A DNA stretch of 64,000 nucleotides, from assembly GCF_001598295.1 (NCBI RefSeq), contig NZ_BCYR01000006.1, positions 248,001 to 312,000 on the forward strand. The letters are read 5' to 3'. Shown here piece after piece: positions 46,016 through 53,693 of this stretch (within the stretch, counting starts at the first letter, position 1; the number at the start of each line of letters is the position of its first letter). Both the position numbers and the translations under genes were made by a program. The DNA is from Klebsiella ornithinolytica NBRC 105727 = ATCC 31898 (GTDB lineage Bacteria > Pseudomonadota > Gammaproteobacteria > Enterobacterales > Enterobacteriaceae). The notes beneath the pieces were generated by a model. The model saw only the letters and a list, made by a program, of their open reading frames with translations, was not told where the DNA came from and ran no database searches.

Positions 46016-47167
46016 ATGTCGCTCATCACCGATCTACCCGCCATCTTCGACCAATTCTCGGACGCTCGTCAGAAGGGTTTTCTCACCGTCATGGACCTTA
46101 AAGAACAGAATGTGCCGCTAGTCGGCACCTACTGTACCTTTATGCCACAGGAGATAGCCATGGCGGCGGGCGCTGTCGTCGTCTCGCTGTGTTCCACTTC
46201 CGATGAGACCATTGAAGAGGCGGAGAAAGACCTGCCGCGCAACCTCTGCCCGCTGATTAAAAGCAGCTATGGCTTCGGCAAAACCGATAAATGCCCCTAC
46301 TTTTATTTCTCTGACCTGGTGGTTGGCGAAACCACCTGCGATGGCAAAAAAAAGATGTACGAATACATGGCCGAGTTCAAGCCGGTGCACGTGATGCAGC
46401 TACCGAACAGCGCCAGCGACGCCGCCTCCCGGGCGTTGTGGAAAGCGGAGATCAAGCGTCTGCAGCAGGTGATTGAAACGCGTTTCGCAACACCAATCAG
46501 CGAAACGGCGCTGCGTGAAGCCATCGTGTTGAAAAATCGCGAACGCCGGGCGCTGGCCAATTTCTATCGCCTCGGGCAGTTAAATCCACCGGCGCTCAGC
46601 GGCGGCGAGATACTGAAAGTGGTTTACGGCGCGACCTTCCGTTTCGACAAAACCGCGCTGATTGATGAACTCAACGCGATGGCAGAACGTATCCATCAAC
46701 AATGGCGGGAAGGTCAACGACTGGAGGCCCGCCCGCGTATTCTGATCACCGGCTGCCCGATCGGCGGAGCGGCGGAAAAAGTGGTCCGCGCCATCGAAGA
46801 CAACGGCGGCTGGGTGGTGGGTTATGAGAACTGCACCGGCGCGAAAGCTACCGAGCACTGTGTGGCGGAAGATGGCGACGTCTACGATGCCTTAACCGAT
46901 AAATATCTCGCTATTGGCTGCTCCTGCATTTCGCCCAACGATCGGCGCCTGCAGCTGCTGAGCCAGATGGTCGAGGAGTATCAGGCCGATGGCGTGGTCG
47001 ACGTCATCCTGCAGGCCTGCCATACCTACGCCGTTGAATCGCTGGCGATTAAGCGTCACGTACGTCAGCGGCACGACATCCCCTATATCGCGATTGAAAC
47101 CGACTATTCGACGGCAGATCTCGGCCAGCTCAGTACCCGCGTCGCCGCATTTATCGAAATGCTGTAA
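46016..47167 (+). CDS. yjiM: 2-hydroxyacyl-CoA dehydratase-like double-cubane Fe-S reductase YjiM
   Basis: The 383-residue protein belongs to the 2-hydroxyacyl-CoA dehydratase D family and matches E. coli YjiM. Many conserved cysteines are visible (VSLCSTSDET, RNLCPLIKSS, DKCPYFYF, ETTCDG, ITGCPIGG, GCSC), fitting the double-cubane [8Fe-9S] cluster proteins that act as ATP-dependent low-potential reductases. Its physiological substrate is unknown. The ATG at 46016 follows AAGGA; the open frame back to 45929 has no support. The activase gene begins 9 bp downstream. Confidence 0.88.
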   Translation: MSLITDLPAIFDQFSDARQKGFLTVMDLKEQNVPLVGTYCTFMPQEIAMAAGAVVVSLCSTSDETIEEAEKDLPRNLCPLIKSSYGFGKTDKCPYFYFSDLVVGETTCDGKKKMYEYMAEFKPVHVMQLPNSASDAASRALWKAEIKRLQQVIETRFATPISETALREAIVLKNRERRALANFYRLGQLNPPALSGGEILKVVYGATFRFDKTALIDELNAMAERIHQQWREGQRLEARPRILITGCPIGGAAEKVVRAIEDNGGWVVGYENCTGAKATEHCVAEDGDVYDALTDKYLAIGCSCISPNDRRLQLLSQMVEEYQADGVVDVILQACHTYAVESLAIKRHVRQRHDIPYIAIETDYSTADLGQLSTRVAAFIEML

Positions 47168-47176
47168 GGAGCGCGC

Positions 47177-47944
47177 GTGATCTACACGGTAGGTATTGAC
47201 TCTGGTTCCACCGCGACAAAAGGCATCCTGCTGGCAGACGGCGTCATTACGCGCCGTTTCCTCTGCCCGACCCCTTTTCGCCCCGCCGACGCCATCAACG
47301 ACGCCTGGGAGACCCTGCGCGCGGGCCTCGCGGACCCCCCTTTTTTAACCCTCACCGGCTATGGTCGCCAACTGGTTGATTTTGCCGATAAACAGGTGAC
47401 GGAGATTTCCTGTCACGGGCTCGGCGCACGCCTGCTGGCGCCGGAAACCCGCACGGTTATTGATATCGGCGGCCAGGACAGCAAAGTCATCCAGCTGGAT
47501 GCGCAGGGCAACCTCAGCGACTTTCTGATGAATGACAAATGCGCGGCCGGCACCGGTCGCTTTCTGGAGGTGATTTCGCGAACCCTCGGCACCAGCGTCG
47601 AGCAGCTGGACGCCATTACCGAAGGCGTTGAAGCGCACGCCATCACCAGCATGTGCACGGTATTCGCCGAATCGGAAGTTATCAGCCTGCGTTCAGCCGG
47701 AGTCGCGCCGGAGGCGATTCTGGCCGGGGTGATCAACGCCATGGCCCGGCGCAGCGCAAACTTTATCGGCCGCTTGTCCGCGCAGGGGCCATTGCTGTTT
47801 ACCGGCGGCGTCAGCCACTGCGCCGCCTTCGCCCGCATGCTGGAGACGCATGTCGGTATGCCGGTCGCCACCCATCCCGACGCCCAGTTCGCCGGGGCGC
47901 TCGGCGCGGCGCTAATCGGCCAGCGTCTGCGGAGGCGCGAATGA
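47177..47944 (+). CDS. yjiL: 2-hydroxyacyl-CoA dehydratase activase-family ATPase YjiL
   Basis: The 255-residue ASKHA-fold ATPase has the phosphate-binding motif GIDSGSTATKGILL at its start, IDIGGQDSKVI in the middle and KCAAGTGRFLEVI, whose Cys (together with C in SMCTVF) would bridge a [4Fe-4S] cluster between two subunits. Such activases inject electrons into partner double-cubane proteins with ATP hydrolysis; YjiM is the obvious partner. The GTG start follows TAAGGAG, which overlaps the yjiM stop. The next gene's ATG overlaps its stop. Confidence 0.88.
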   Translation: MIYTVGIDSGSTATKGILLADGVITRRFLCPTPFRPADAINDAWETLRAGLADPPFLTLTGYGRQLVDFADKQVTEISCHGLGARLLAPETRTVIDIGGQDSKVIQLDAQGNLSDFLMNDKCAAGTGRFLEVISRTLGTSVEQLDAITEGVEAHAITSMCTVFAESEVISLRSAGVAPEAILAGVINAMARRSANFIGRLSAQGPLLFTGGVSHCAAFARMLETHVGMPVATHPDAQFAGALGAALIGQRLRRRE

Positions 47945-48195
47945 GCAGTTGGCTGTATCTGTTTCATTCAACCGTTGGCGTGGTACAGACCCGCAAGGCG
48001 CTGCAGGCCGCCGGGGTTGCCTTTCAAATCAAAGATATTCCGCGCCAGCTGCGCAGCGGCTGCGGTCTGTGCGTGTTGATTGAGGGAACGGAAGACGCGG
48101 CGCGAAGCTGGATAATCGCGGGGCATACGGCGGCGCTGTATCAGCAGAGTGGGGAAGCGTGGCAGTGCATCGCCAGCTTCCCGCAGAAGGATTAA
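47941..48195 (+). CDS. DUF3343-family small protein (putative Se/S carrier-like)
   Basis: An 84-residue protein starting MSSWLYLFHSTVGVVQTRKAL. It contains a Cys pair in SGCGLCVLI, the region that varies in DUF3343 proteins, often placed beside 2-hydroxyacyl-CoA dehydratase-type reductases and some selenium genes. The ATG overlaps the yjiL stop by four bases, so it belongs to the same operon. Its stop overlaps the stop of the convergent DUF2955 gene. Function unknown. Confidence 0.78.
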   Translation: MSSWLYLFHSTVGVVQTRKALQAAGVAFQIKDIPRQLRSGCGLCVLIEGTEDAARSWIIAGHTAALYQQSGEAWQCIASFPQKD

Positions 48196-49256
48196 TCGGT
48201 AATCACGAACCGCGTCGGCGCAAAACAGTTCAGAATCCGGTGCACGAGGAAAACCAGCGTCAGCGTGACGATAAGCGAGGTGGTCACCGAGGTAATCCGG
48301 TATAGATCGCTGAAGATCAGATCCTGGTCCGGATGCAGGTTCTGGCCGAACATGATCCCGATGGTGGTGATGCTGGCGAAACCCACCCCGGCGCCTACCT
48401 TTTCCATCACGTGCAGGCGAGCGCTAAAGGCCAGACCCAGGCCAATCAACGGCATCATCAATACCATATGATTGCTGAAATCGTAGATAAGCAGCTGCAC
48501 CACCAGAATATACAGGCAGGACAGCACCACCCCCGCGACGCGCCACACCGAGCTTATCACCGCGCCGCGGTAGTGCATCGGGAACAGGATCAGGATCCCC
48601 GCCATCAGCGCCGAAAGGGAATCGCTGAGATCGCAGATCTGGAAGACCACGAAAATCAGGGTGGCAACGGTGCCGGAGAGCAGCGATTCATGCCGCACCC
48701 TGGCGGCGTCTTTCTCGATTCGCGGCGGCGGCTTACGCGGTTCGACGTCCGGAATCAGGTAATTCATTAACGCGCTGAGCGCCACCGCCATCACGCAGGC
48801 TTCCATATTAGAGAACAGCAGCGTGTGCCAGTTGCTGGTGGGATAGCTCATAAAGTTGAGCATCGTGCTCTGACAGACCACCCCCATCGATCCCAGCAGA
48901 AACAGCGGTCCCTGGCTCATGAAGCGAAAACGCATCACGTAGAGGCCAAAAACCACCAGCGTCATCACAATCGGCCATTGCGACAGATAGCCGACGATCA
49001 ATACCATTTCAACGCAGTTTACTGCCGCACTAAAGATAAACTGCCTGGCGACGTGACGATTAAAAACCGGCACCAGCGACAGCAGCATCAGCGGATAGAC
49101 CACAAAGAAGACGCCGTACTGCACATCGTAGAAGGTCGAGATACTCAGCGCTATCATCCCGGCAAAGGCGATCCGCAGCGTCTGACGAAAGTCATTCGCC
49201 GTGTAAACGATATTACCGTGCGGGGTGAAAACGCGAGCCAGCGTATTAATAGACAT
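48192..49256 (-). CDS. DUF2955/FUSC-like inner-membrane transport protein
   Basis: A 354-residue protein with about ten membrane segments in two blocks separated by a cytoplasmic linker (LIPDVEPRKPPPRIEKDAARVRH broken near residues 170-190). It resembles DUF2955 proteins, which are distant relatives of aromatic-acid exporters and usually go with an HlyD-type partner. Here the HlyD-type gene ends 11 bp inside its start, and a MarR gene leads the operon. Together they form a candidate efflux system for organic acids or aromatics (inference). Confidence 0.78.
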   Translation of the reverse strand: MSINTLARVFTPHGNIVYTANDFRQTLRIAFAGMIALSISTFYDVQYGVFFVVYPLMLLSLVPVFNRHVARQFIFSAAVNCVEMVLIVGYLSQWPIVMTLVVFGLYVMRFRFMSQGPLFLLGSMGVVCQSTMLNFMSYPTSNWHTLLFSNMEACVMAVALSALMNYLIPDVEPRKPPPRIEKDAARVRHESLLSGTVATLIFVVFQICDLSDSLSALMAGILILFPMHYRGAVISSVWRVAGVVLSCLYILVVQLLIYDFSNHMVLMMPLIGLGLAFSARLHVMEKVGAGVGFASITTIGIMFGQNLHPDQDLIFSDLYRITSVTTSLIVTLTLVFLVHRILNCFAPTRFVITD

Positions 49257-50313
49257 AGTGCAGCAGGCTCACCAGATGGATCTGCAGGCCGGCAAAGGTG
49301 CGGGCGAACGGACCCTCGCTGTTATAGAGCTGAACCGTGGCACGGGCGCCGGTCGGCAGCGGTTTGTCCAGCGGTTCATCAAGCGCGACGTGGATCCGCA
49401 TCCGCTGGGCATCGCGCACCCAGCGGGTGGACTGCTCCGGCTGCGACAGCTGGCCGTTAACCTCTTCCTGGCCGGCTAAAATCCCGGCGTCGCTGCTGGT
49501 CACGTGCGCCGGAAATACTCTCCCCGGCAGCGCATCGAAAACCACCGCAGCGTCGGTATTCACCCCGGTGTGGCGCAGGCTCTTCTCACGAAAATCAGCG
49601 ACGATATCGGTATGGTTGCTGACCAGCGCCAGCAGCGGCGTGGCGGCGGTAGCATACAGACCCGGATTGAGCTGCAGGTTGCTCACCATCCCGTCCGTTT
49701 CGGCATAGACTTTGCTCCAGCCAAGGTTGAGCTGCGCCTCTTCCAGCGCGTTGCGGTATTTTTGCAGCGTCACGTTACGGTTATCGTCGCGCTCTCCGCG
49801 CTGGATCAGCAGATTCTGGATGCTGGCATTCAGCGCGCTGACCGACTGTTCACTGGTCTGCCAGGTTGTGCGCACCTTATCGAGATCCGATTGCGAAACG
49901 TTCTGCATGGTGCTCAGCCGCTGATAGCGATCCAGAGTCACTTTATCGTTGCGGGCGGTGAACTGCGCGGTGCGCAGGTTGGCGCGTGCGGCGGCAAGCT
50001 GGGCATCAAGCTGCTGATTACTCAGTTTTGCTTGCTCATAGGCGATCTGCGCGGCCTGGACTTTGTTGATAAACGGCGTCGGATCCAGCTCATAGAGCAG
50101 ATCCCCTTTCTTCACCTGGCTATTGTTGTGCACATAGACCTGCGACACATAGCCGGAGACACGTGGTGAAACGGGCGTCACGACCCGCATGACGGTCGAG
50201 TCCGGCGTCAGCGGGATCCAGATATCGGCAACGATAAACCAGGCGAATATCGTCAGGAACGCGACAATACTTACCCTTACCCAGCGGGCAAATTTTTGTT
50301 CAGGGGTCATCAT
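49246..50313 (-). CDS. HlyD/EmrA-family membrane fusion protein
   Basis: The 355-residue periplasmic adaptor is anchored by one N-terminal membrane segment (VSIVAFLTIFAWFIVADIWI, residues 13-32). It has the biotinyl-lipoyl-like halves (SPRVSGYVSQVYVHNNSQVKKGDLLYELD and MVSNLQLNPGLYAT) flanking a coiled coil of about 110 residues. It would link the DUF2955 inner-membrane protein to the periplasm or an outer-membrane channel. It lies 6 bp downstream of the MarR gene; two adjacent ATGs are possible starts. Confidence 0.87.
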   Translation of the reverse strand: MMTPEQKFARWVRVSIVAFLTIFAWFIVADIWIPLTPDSTVMRVVTPVSPRVSGYVSQVYVHNNSQVKKGDLLYELDPTPFINKVQAAQIAYEQAKLSNQQLDAQLAAARANLRTAQFTARNDKVTLDRYQRLSTMQNVSQSDLDKVRTTWQTSEQSVSALNASIQNLLIQRGERDDNRNVTLQKYRNALEEAQLNLGWSKVYAETDGMVSNLQLNPGLYATAATPLLALVSNHTDIVADFREKSLRHTGVNTDAAVVFDALPGRVFPAHVTSSDAGILAGQEEVNGQLSQPEQSTRWVRDAQRMRIHVALDEPLDKPLPTGARATVQLYNSEGPFARTFAGLQIHLVSLLHYVY

Positions 50314-50319
50314 AGTTTT

Positions 50320-50784
50320 TTAGATCTTGTTATCTTCTTCGCGGATTGTCCGCAAATTGCAGGCGATGTGATTTAAGGTGGCGCTGAAGGTGGCGAGATC
50401 CGCCGCAGGAATGGTCCGGGTGACGCGGGATTGATAGGTCTCAATCACACGATTCAGTTCTTCCAGTATCGACCGGCCTTCCGCCGTCAGCGTCAGCAGG
50501 CGTATGCGTTTGTCATATGGCGATGTGGAACGCACCAGATAGCCCTGGTTTTCCAGCTGCGTGAGGGTGCGCATCAGCGGCGGCAGTTCAATACCCTGCA
50601 CCTCCGCCAGTTCGCTGACCGAGACGTTATCCCCCAGCTGATGCAGCTGCATCAGCACCGTCCAGCTTGACTGGGTCAGGCCGGTATCGGTGATAGCAGA
50701 GTCAATAGTCGCGCGCCACTGGCGTACCACCATCGCCATCCGCATTCCCATCGGGCGGCGGGCGAACAGTTCGTCTTCGGTCAT
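50320..50784 (-). CDS. MarR/SlyA-family transcriptional regulator
   Basis: This 154-residue regulator has the MarR winged helix (VSVSELAEVQGIELPPLMRTLTQLENQGYLVRSTSPYDKR, about residues 54-93) between N- and C-terminal dimerisation helices. It is the first gene of the leftward MarR-HlyD-DUF2955 operon. A perfect 20-bp palindrome lies 33 bp upstream and is probably its own operator, so it should repress the export genes until an aromatic or organic-acid ligand binds (inference). Confidence 0.88.
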   Translation of the reverse strand: MTEDELFARRPMGMRMAMVVRQWRATIDSAITDTGLTQSSWTVLMQLHQLGDNVSVSELAEVQGIELPPLMRTLTQLENQGYLVRSTSPYDKRIRLLTLTAEGRSILEELNRVIETYQSRVTRTIPAADLATFSATLNHIACNLRTIREEDNKI

Positions 50785-50816
50785 GTTTCTTTCCTCAGTT
50801 AGCTGAGAAGAAAATA

Positions 50817-50836
50817 ATACTTATCAGGATAAGTAT
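50817..50836. promoter_or_regulatory. Palindromic operator upstream of the MarR-type operon
   Basis: ATACTTATC-AG-GATAAGTAT is a perfect 9-2-9 inverted repeat, the size and symmetry expected of a MarR-type binding site. It lies 33-52 bp upstream of the regulator start. Confidence 0.75.
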
Positions 50837-50904
50837 CAAGAAACGGTGGACGCAGAAGCATTAATTGATAAATATTGTGAATGTAATAACCCTGGCGGAC
50901 ATTT

Positions 50905-51062
50905 CCCCGGTCGCGCTACCGCTTGCCGGGGCTATGGCCTCGTGCGGTTTTGTCGCCCGGACAGGTGCTCAGCAGCGCCTCCGGGAAAATCCCGGTCGCG
51001 CTGCGCTTACCGGGGCTATGAATTGGTCGCCCGGATAGCACGTTTACGCCGTCATCCGGGGA
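50905..51062. repeat. Tandem REP/BIME-type palindromes
   Basis: The segment from CCCGGTCGCGCT to CCGGGGCTATG occurs twice (about 50906-50936 and 50991-51020), each a palindromic unit. A third CCCGGATA/TCCGGGG unit follows at 51029-51062. Together they form a BIME cluster between the MarR operon and yjiS. Confidence 0.75.
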
Positions 51063-51074
51063 AAAGCGCATTTT

Positions 51075-51239
51075 TTAATTGAGCTGATCTCGCCTCAGCC
51101 CGACATCCTTGAGCTGTTCATCGCTCATTCGCTGCAAAATCCGTCGCGTTTGCTGCCGTAACCACCATTTTCTTATCATTCGGCCCAGTAATACGAAGCC
51201 GATAAACGGCTGTTTTGCCCGGTTCTCGTGAAATTCCAT
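51075..51239 (-). CDS. yjiS: DUF1127-family small protein YjiS
   Basis: This 54-residue ORF begins MEFHENRAKQPFIGFVLL and ends MSDEQLKDVGLRRDQLN, the arrangement of E. coli YjiS: a short N-terminal lead followed by the DUF1127 core in which a basic helix (RQQTRRILQRM) precedes an LxDIGL-like motif. DUF1127 proteins are small, basic, often stress-related and probably RNA- or regulator-binding, but the role of YjiS is unknown. The ATG has an excellent GAGGAGG site 6 bases upstream. Confidence 0.88.
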   Translation of the reverse strand: MEFHENRAKQPFIGFVLLGRMIRKWWLRQQTRRILQRMSDEQLKDVGLRRDQLN

Positions 51240-51295
51240 CCTCTACCTCCTCGCCTTGCCAGAGGCTTTATCTTCGCGGATCTGAAGCCCAACAA

Positions 51296-51394
51296 TACAG
51301 ATGCACAAAATACTTTTCTTTAACATACAGATTGATTAAAACGATATCTGCGTGGCTTTTTTTTCATCCATCTGTACTGGTTTATCTATCTGTA
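51296..51394. promoter_or_regulatory. Four copies of heptamer TACAGAT/ATCTGTA upstream of yjiR
   Basis: TACAGAT occurs at 51296-51302 and 51326-51332; its inverse ATCTGTA occurs at 51370-51376 and 51388-51394. A partial copy (ATCTG) lies at 51346. The cluster fills the yjiS-yjiR divergent region. Arrays of short direct and inverted repeats are typical targets of MocR-type regulators such as YjiR. Confidence 0.6.
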
Positions 51395-51416
51395 TGGCGG
51401 CAATAAAGGATACAGC

Positions 51417-52829
51417 ATGACGCGTTACCAACATCTGGCCAGTCTGCTGGCAGAACGTATTGAGCAAGGGCTGTATCGCGACGGCGAAAAACTGCCGTCG
51501 GTACGCAGCCTGAGTCAGGAGCACGGGGTGAGCATCAGCACCGTCCAGCAGGCCTACCAGACGCTGGAACAGCAGCGGCTGATCACCCCGCAGCCGCGTT
51601 CCGGCTATTTTGTCGCCCCGCGTAAAGCCCAGCCGCCGGTACCGCCGATGTCGCGCCCGGTTCAGCGCCCGGTGGAGATCACCCAGTGGGATCAGGTGCT
51701 GACCATGCTCGACGCGCGCAATGATAAAACCATCATCCCCTTCGGCGGCGGCTCGCCGGACGTCACTCAGCCCAGCCTGAAACCGTTGTGGCGTGAGCTT
51801 AGCCGGGTGATTCAGCATAACCTCAGCGAGGTGCTGAACTACGACGAGCTGGCCGGGCGCCGCGAACTGCGTGAACAAATTGCCCGCCTGATGCTCGACG
51901 GCGGTTCCGTGGTGACCGCCGATGATTTAGTGATCACCAGCGGCTGCCATAGCGCCCTGTCGCTGGCCCTGCTGTCGGTGTGCCAGCCCGGCGATATCGT
52001 TGCCGTCGAATCTCCGTCCTATTACGGTACCATGCAGCTGCTGCGCGGTCTGGGGATCAAAGCCATTGAGATCCCTACAGATCCGGACAGCGGGATCAGT
52101 ATCGAAGCGCTGGAGCTGGCGCTGGAGCAGTGGCCGATCAAAGGCGTTATCCTGGTGCCGAACTGCAATAACCCGCAGGGTTTTATCATGCCGGATGCCC
52201 GCAAGCGCGCGGTGCTGACCCTCGCCCAGCGTCACGATATTGTCATTTTCGAAGATGATATTTACGGCGAGCTGGCCACCGACTACCCGCGTCCGCGCAC
52301 CATTCACTCGTGGGATATCGACGGCCGGGTGATGCTCTGCAGCTCGTTTACCAAAACTATCGCGCCGGGCCTGCGCATCGGCTGGATCGCGCCAGGCCGC
52401 TACTACGATCGTCTGCTGCAGATGAAATACGCCGCCAGCGGGACCAACGTTCCTTCAACCCAGCTGGCCGCCTGTAACTTCATCCGCGAAGGCCACTACC
52501 ATCGCCACGTGCGGCGGATGCGGCAGATCTACCAGCGCAATATGGAGATCTACACCTGCTGGCTGCGGGAATACTTCCCCTGCGGCATCTGCGTTACCCG
52601 GCCGAAGGGCGGCTATATGCTGTGGGTTGAGCTCCCCGAGCACGTCGATATGGTCTGCGTCGCGAAGCAGCTGTGCCGCCTGAAAATCCAGGTCGCGCCG
52701 GGCTCGCTGTTCTCGGCGTCCGGGAAATACCGCAACTGTTTAAGGATCAACTGCGCCCTGCCGCCGATCGACAAGCACCGGGAGGTGATGGTGAAGCTGG
52801 GGGAGGCGGTGAAGGTGGCGATGGAGTGA
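51417..52829 (+). CDS. yjiR: MocR/GntR-family PLP-binding transcriptional regulator YjiR
   Basis: The 470-residue protein joins a GntR winged helix (LASLLAERIEQGLYRDGEKLPSVRSLSQEHGVSISTVQQAYQTLE, residues 6-51) to an aminotransferase class I fold. The PLP lysine lies in SSFTKTIAPGLRIGWIAPG, with NCNNPQGF and FEDDIYGEL upstream. It matches E. coli YjiR in length and sequence. Such regulators usually sense PLP-linked amino acid metabolism and often regulate a divergent gene, here yjiS. Target and ligand are unknown. Confidence 0.9.
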   Translation: MTRYQHLASLLAERIEQGLYRDGEKLPSVRSLSQEHGVSISTVQQAYQTLEQQRLITPQPRSGYFVAPRKAQPPVPPMSRPVQRPVEITQWDQVLTMLDARNDKTIIPFGGGSPDVTQPSLKPLWRELSRVIQHNLSEVLNYDELAGRRELREQIARLMLDGGSVVTADDLVITSGCHSALSLALLSVCQPGDIVAVESPSYYGTMQLLRGLGIKAIEIPTDPDSGISIEALELALEQWPIKGVILVPNCNNPQGFIMPDARKRAVLTLAQRHDIVIFEDDIYGELATDYPRPRTIHSWDIDGRVMLCSSFTKTIAPGLRIGWIAPGRYYDRLLQMKYAASGTNVPSTQLAACNFIREGHYHRHVRRMRQIYQRNMEIYTCWLREYFPCGICVTRPKGGYMLWVELPEHVDMVCVAKQLCRLKIQVAPGSLFSASGKYRNCLRINCALPPIDKHREVMVKLGEAVKVAME

Positions 52830-52858
52830 GTTTTTATTTCAACTAATTGGAACAATAT

Positions 52859-53647
52859 ATGCCCAGTAACCTAAAGTCATTCCTGATAAATGCATTAAGT
52901 ATTATGCCAGGATATGATTTCCTTTCGGAAATGTATATATTCATTAAACACCCGGAGATATATGATGGCACTCATGAATATGCTCCACTGGTAAACTCTG
53001 GCGCTAATCTTTTCAAGTCAATACTAATTGTAGGATCCTTGATAGCGGCATTCAGTTTCCTTTCAATAAAAGTAGCCCCCATAGCTAGTTTTAAATTAAT
53101 ATTTAATCAACTATACTGGTACACTCTTTTGTTAATTCAACCTATAAAGTTTGGTGTATTTTTCTGGCTGTGTATGTCTACAGTAACCAGATTCAAAAAA
53201 AAAGTGTGGCACAGTGTTTACTTCTTTCAAGTAATTCAAACCTACGCGGTTATCAACATAATAGTTTTTTTCTTATTTTGCATCGCAATCAACAGGGTTT
53301 TCCTTACTGGACATTTTAACAAACCATCCGGAAATATTGATCTAGTCATAGGTTTTATACTGTCGATGCTTGCTCTTATACTTACATACAGATTATTAAT
53401 AGTCCCATCATTCCATTACTTATCGATATACTACAAAAGACCAGCCAGTGCAGTTATCCTACTTTTATCACTAAGCATTTCTTATTATTTATCCAGTCAA
53501 ATAAGATTGGTAGACGGAAAGGAAATAATAAACAAAAAAGAATTTTGCGAATTATCTTATCATTTAAAAACCAATCCATTACACATTAATGAAATCAATA
53601 AAAACTTATTCTTGAATGCGTGTATAAATATCTTCTCCCGGTATTGA
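52859..53647 (+). CDS. AT-rich hypothetical membrane protein
   Basis: The 262-residue protein has about five hydrophobic segments (around residues 48-66, 85-107, 127-149, 162-186 and 194-212, e.g. [18 protein letters not shown]) and a short soluble C terminus with two cysteines. I do not recognise a family. Base and codon use are strikingly AT-rich compared with the flanking genes, with many AAA, ATA and TTA codons, which marks it as recently acquired. It lies between yjiR and hsdR at the left edge of the defence region. The start at ATG 52859 is chosen over TTG 52847; neither has a good ribosome site. Confidence 0.75.
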   Translation: MPSNLKSFLINALSIMPGYDFLSEMYIFIKHPEIYDGTHEYAPLVNSGANLFKSILIVGSLIAAFSFLSIKVAPIASFKLIFNQLYWYTLLLIQPIKFGVFFWLCMSTVTRFKKKVWHSVYFFQVIQTYAVINIIVFFLFCIAINRVFLTGHFNKPSGNIDLVIGFILSMLALILTYRLLIVPSFHYLSIYYKRPASAVILLLSLSISYYLSSQIRLVDGKEIINKKEFCELSYHLKTNPLHINEINKNLFLNACINIFSRY

Positions 53648-53693
53648 TAATTATGTAAAATCAGAAAGTTCCTGTTCACGTAAAGAGAGCACT

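Noticed and set aside
50846-51082. Possible 78-codon gene upstream of yjiS
   Set aside because: It spans REP palindromes, lacks a ribosome site and ends by overlapping the real small gene yjiS.
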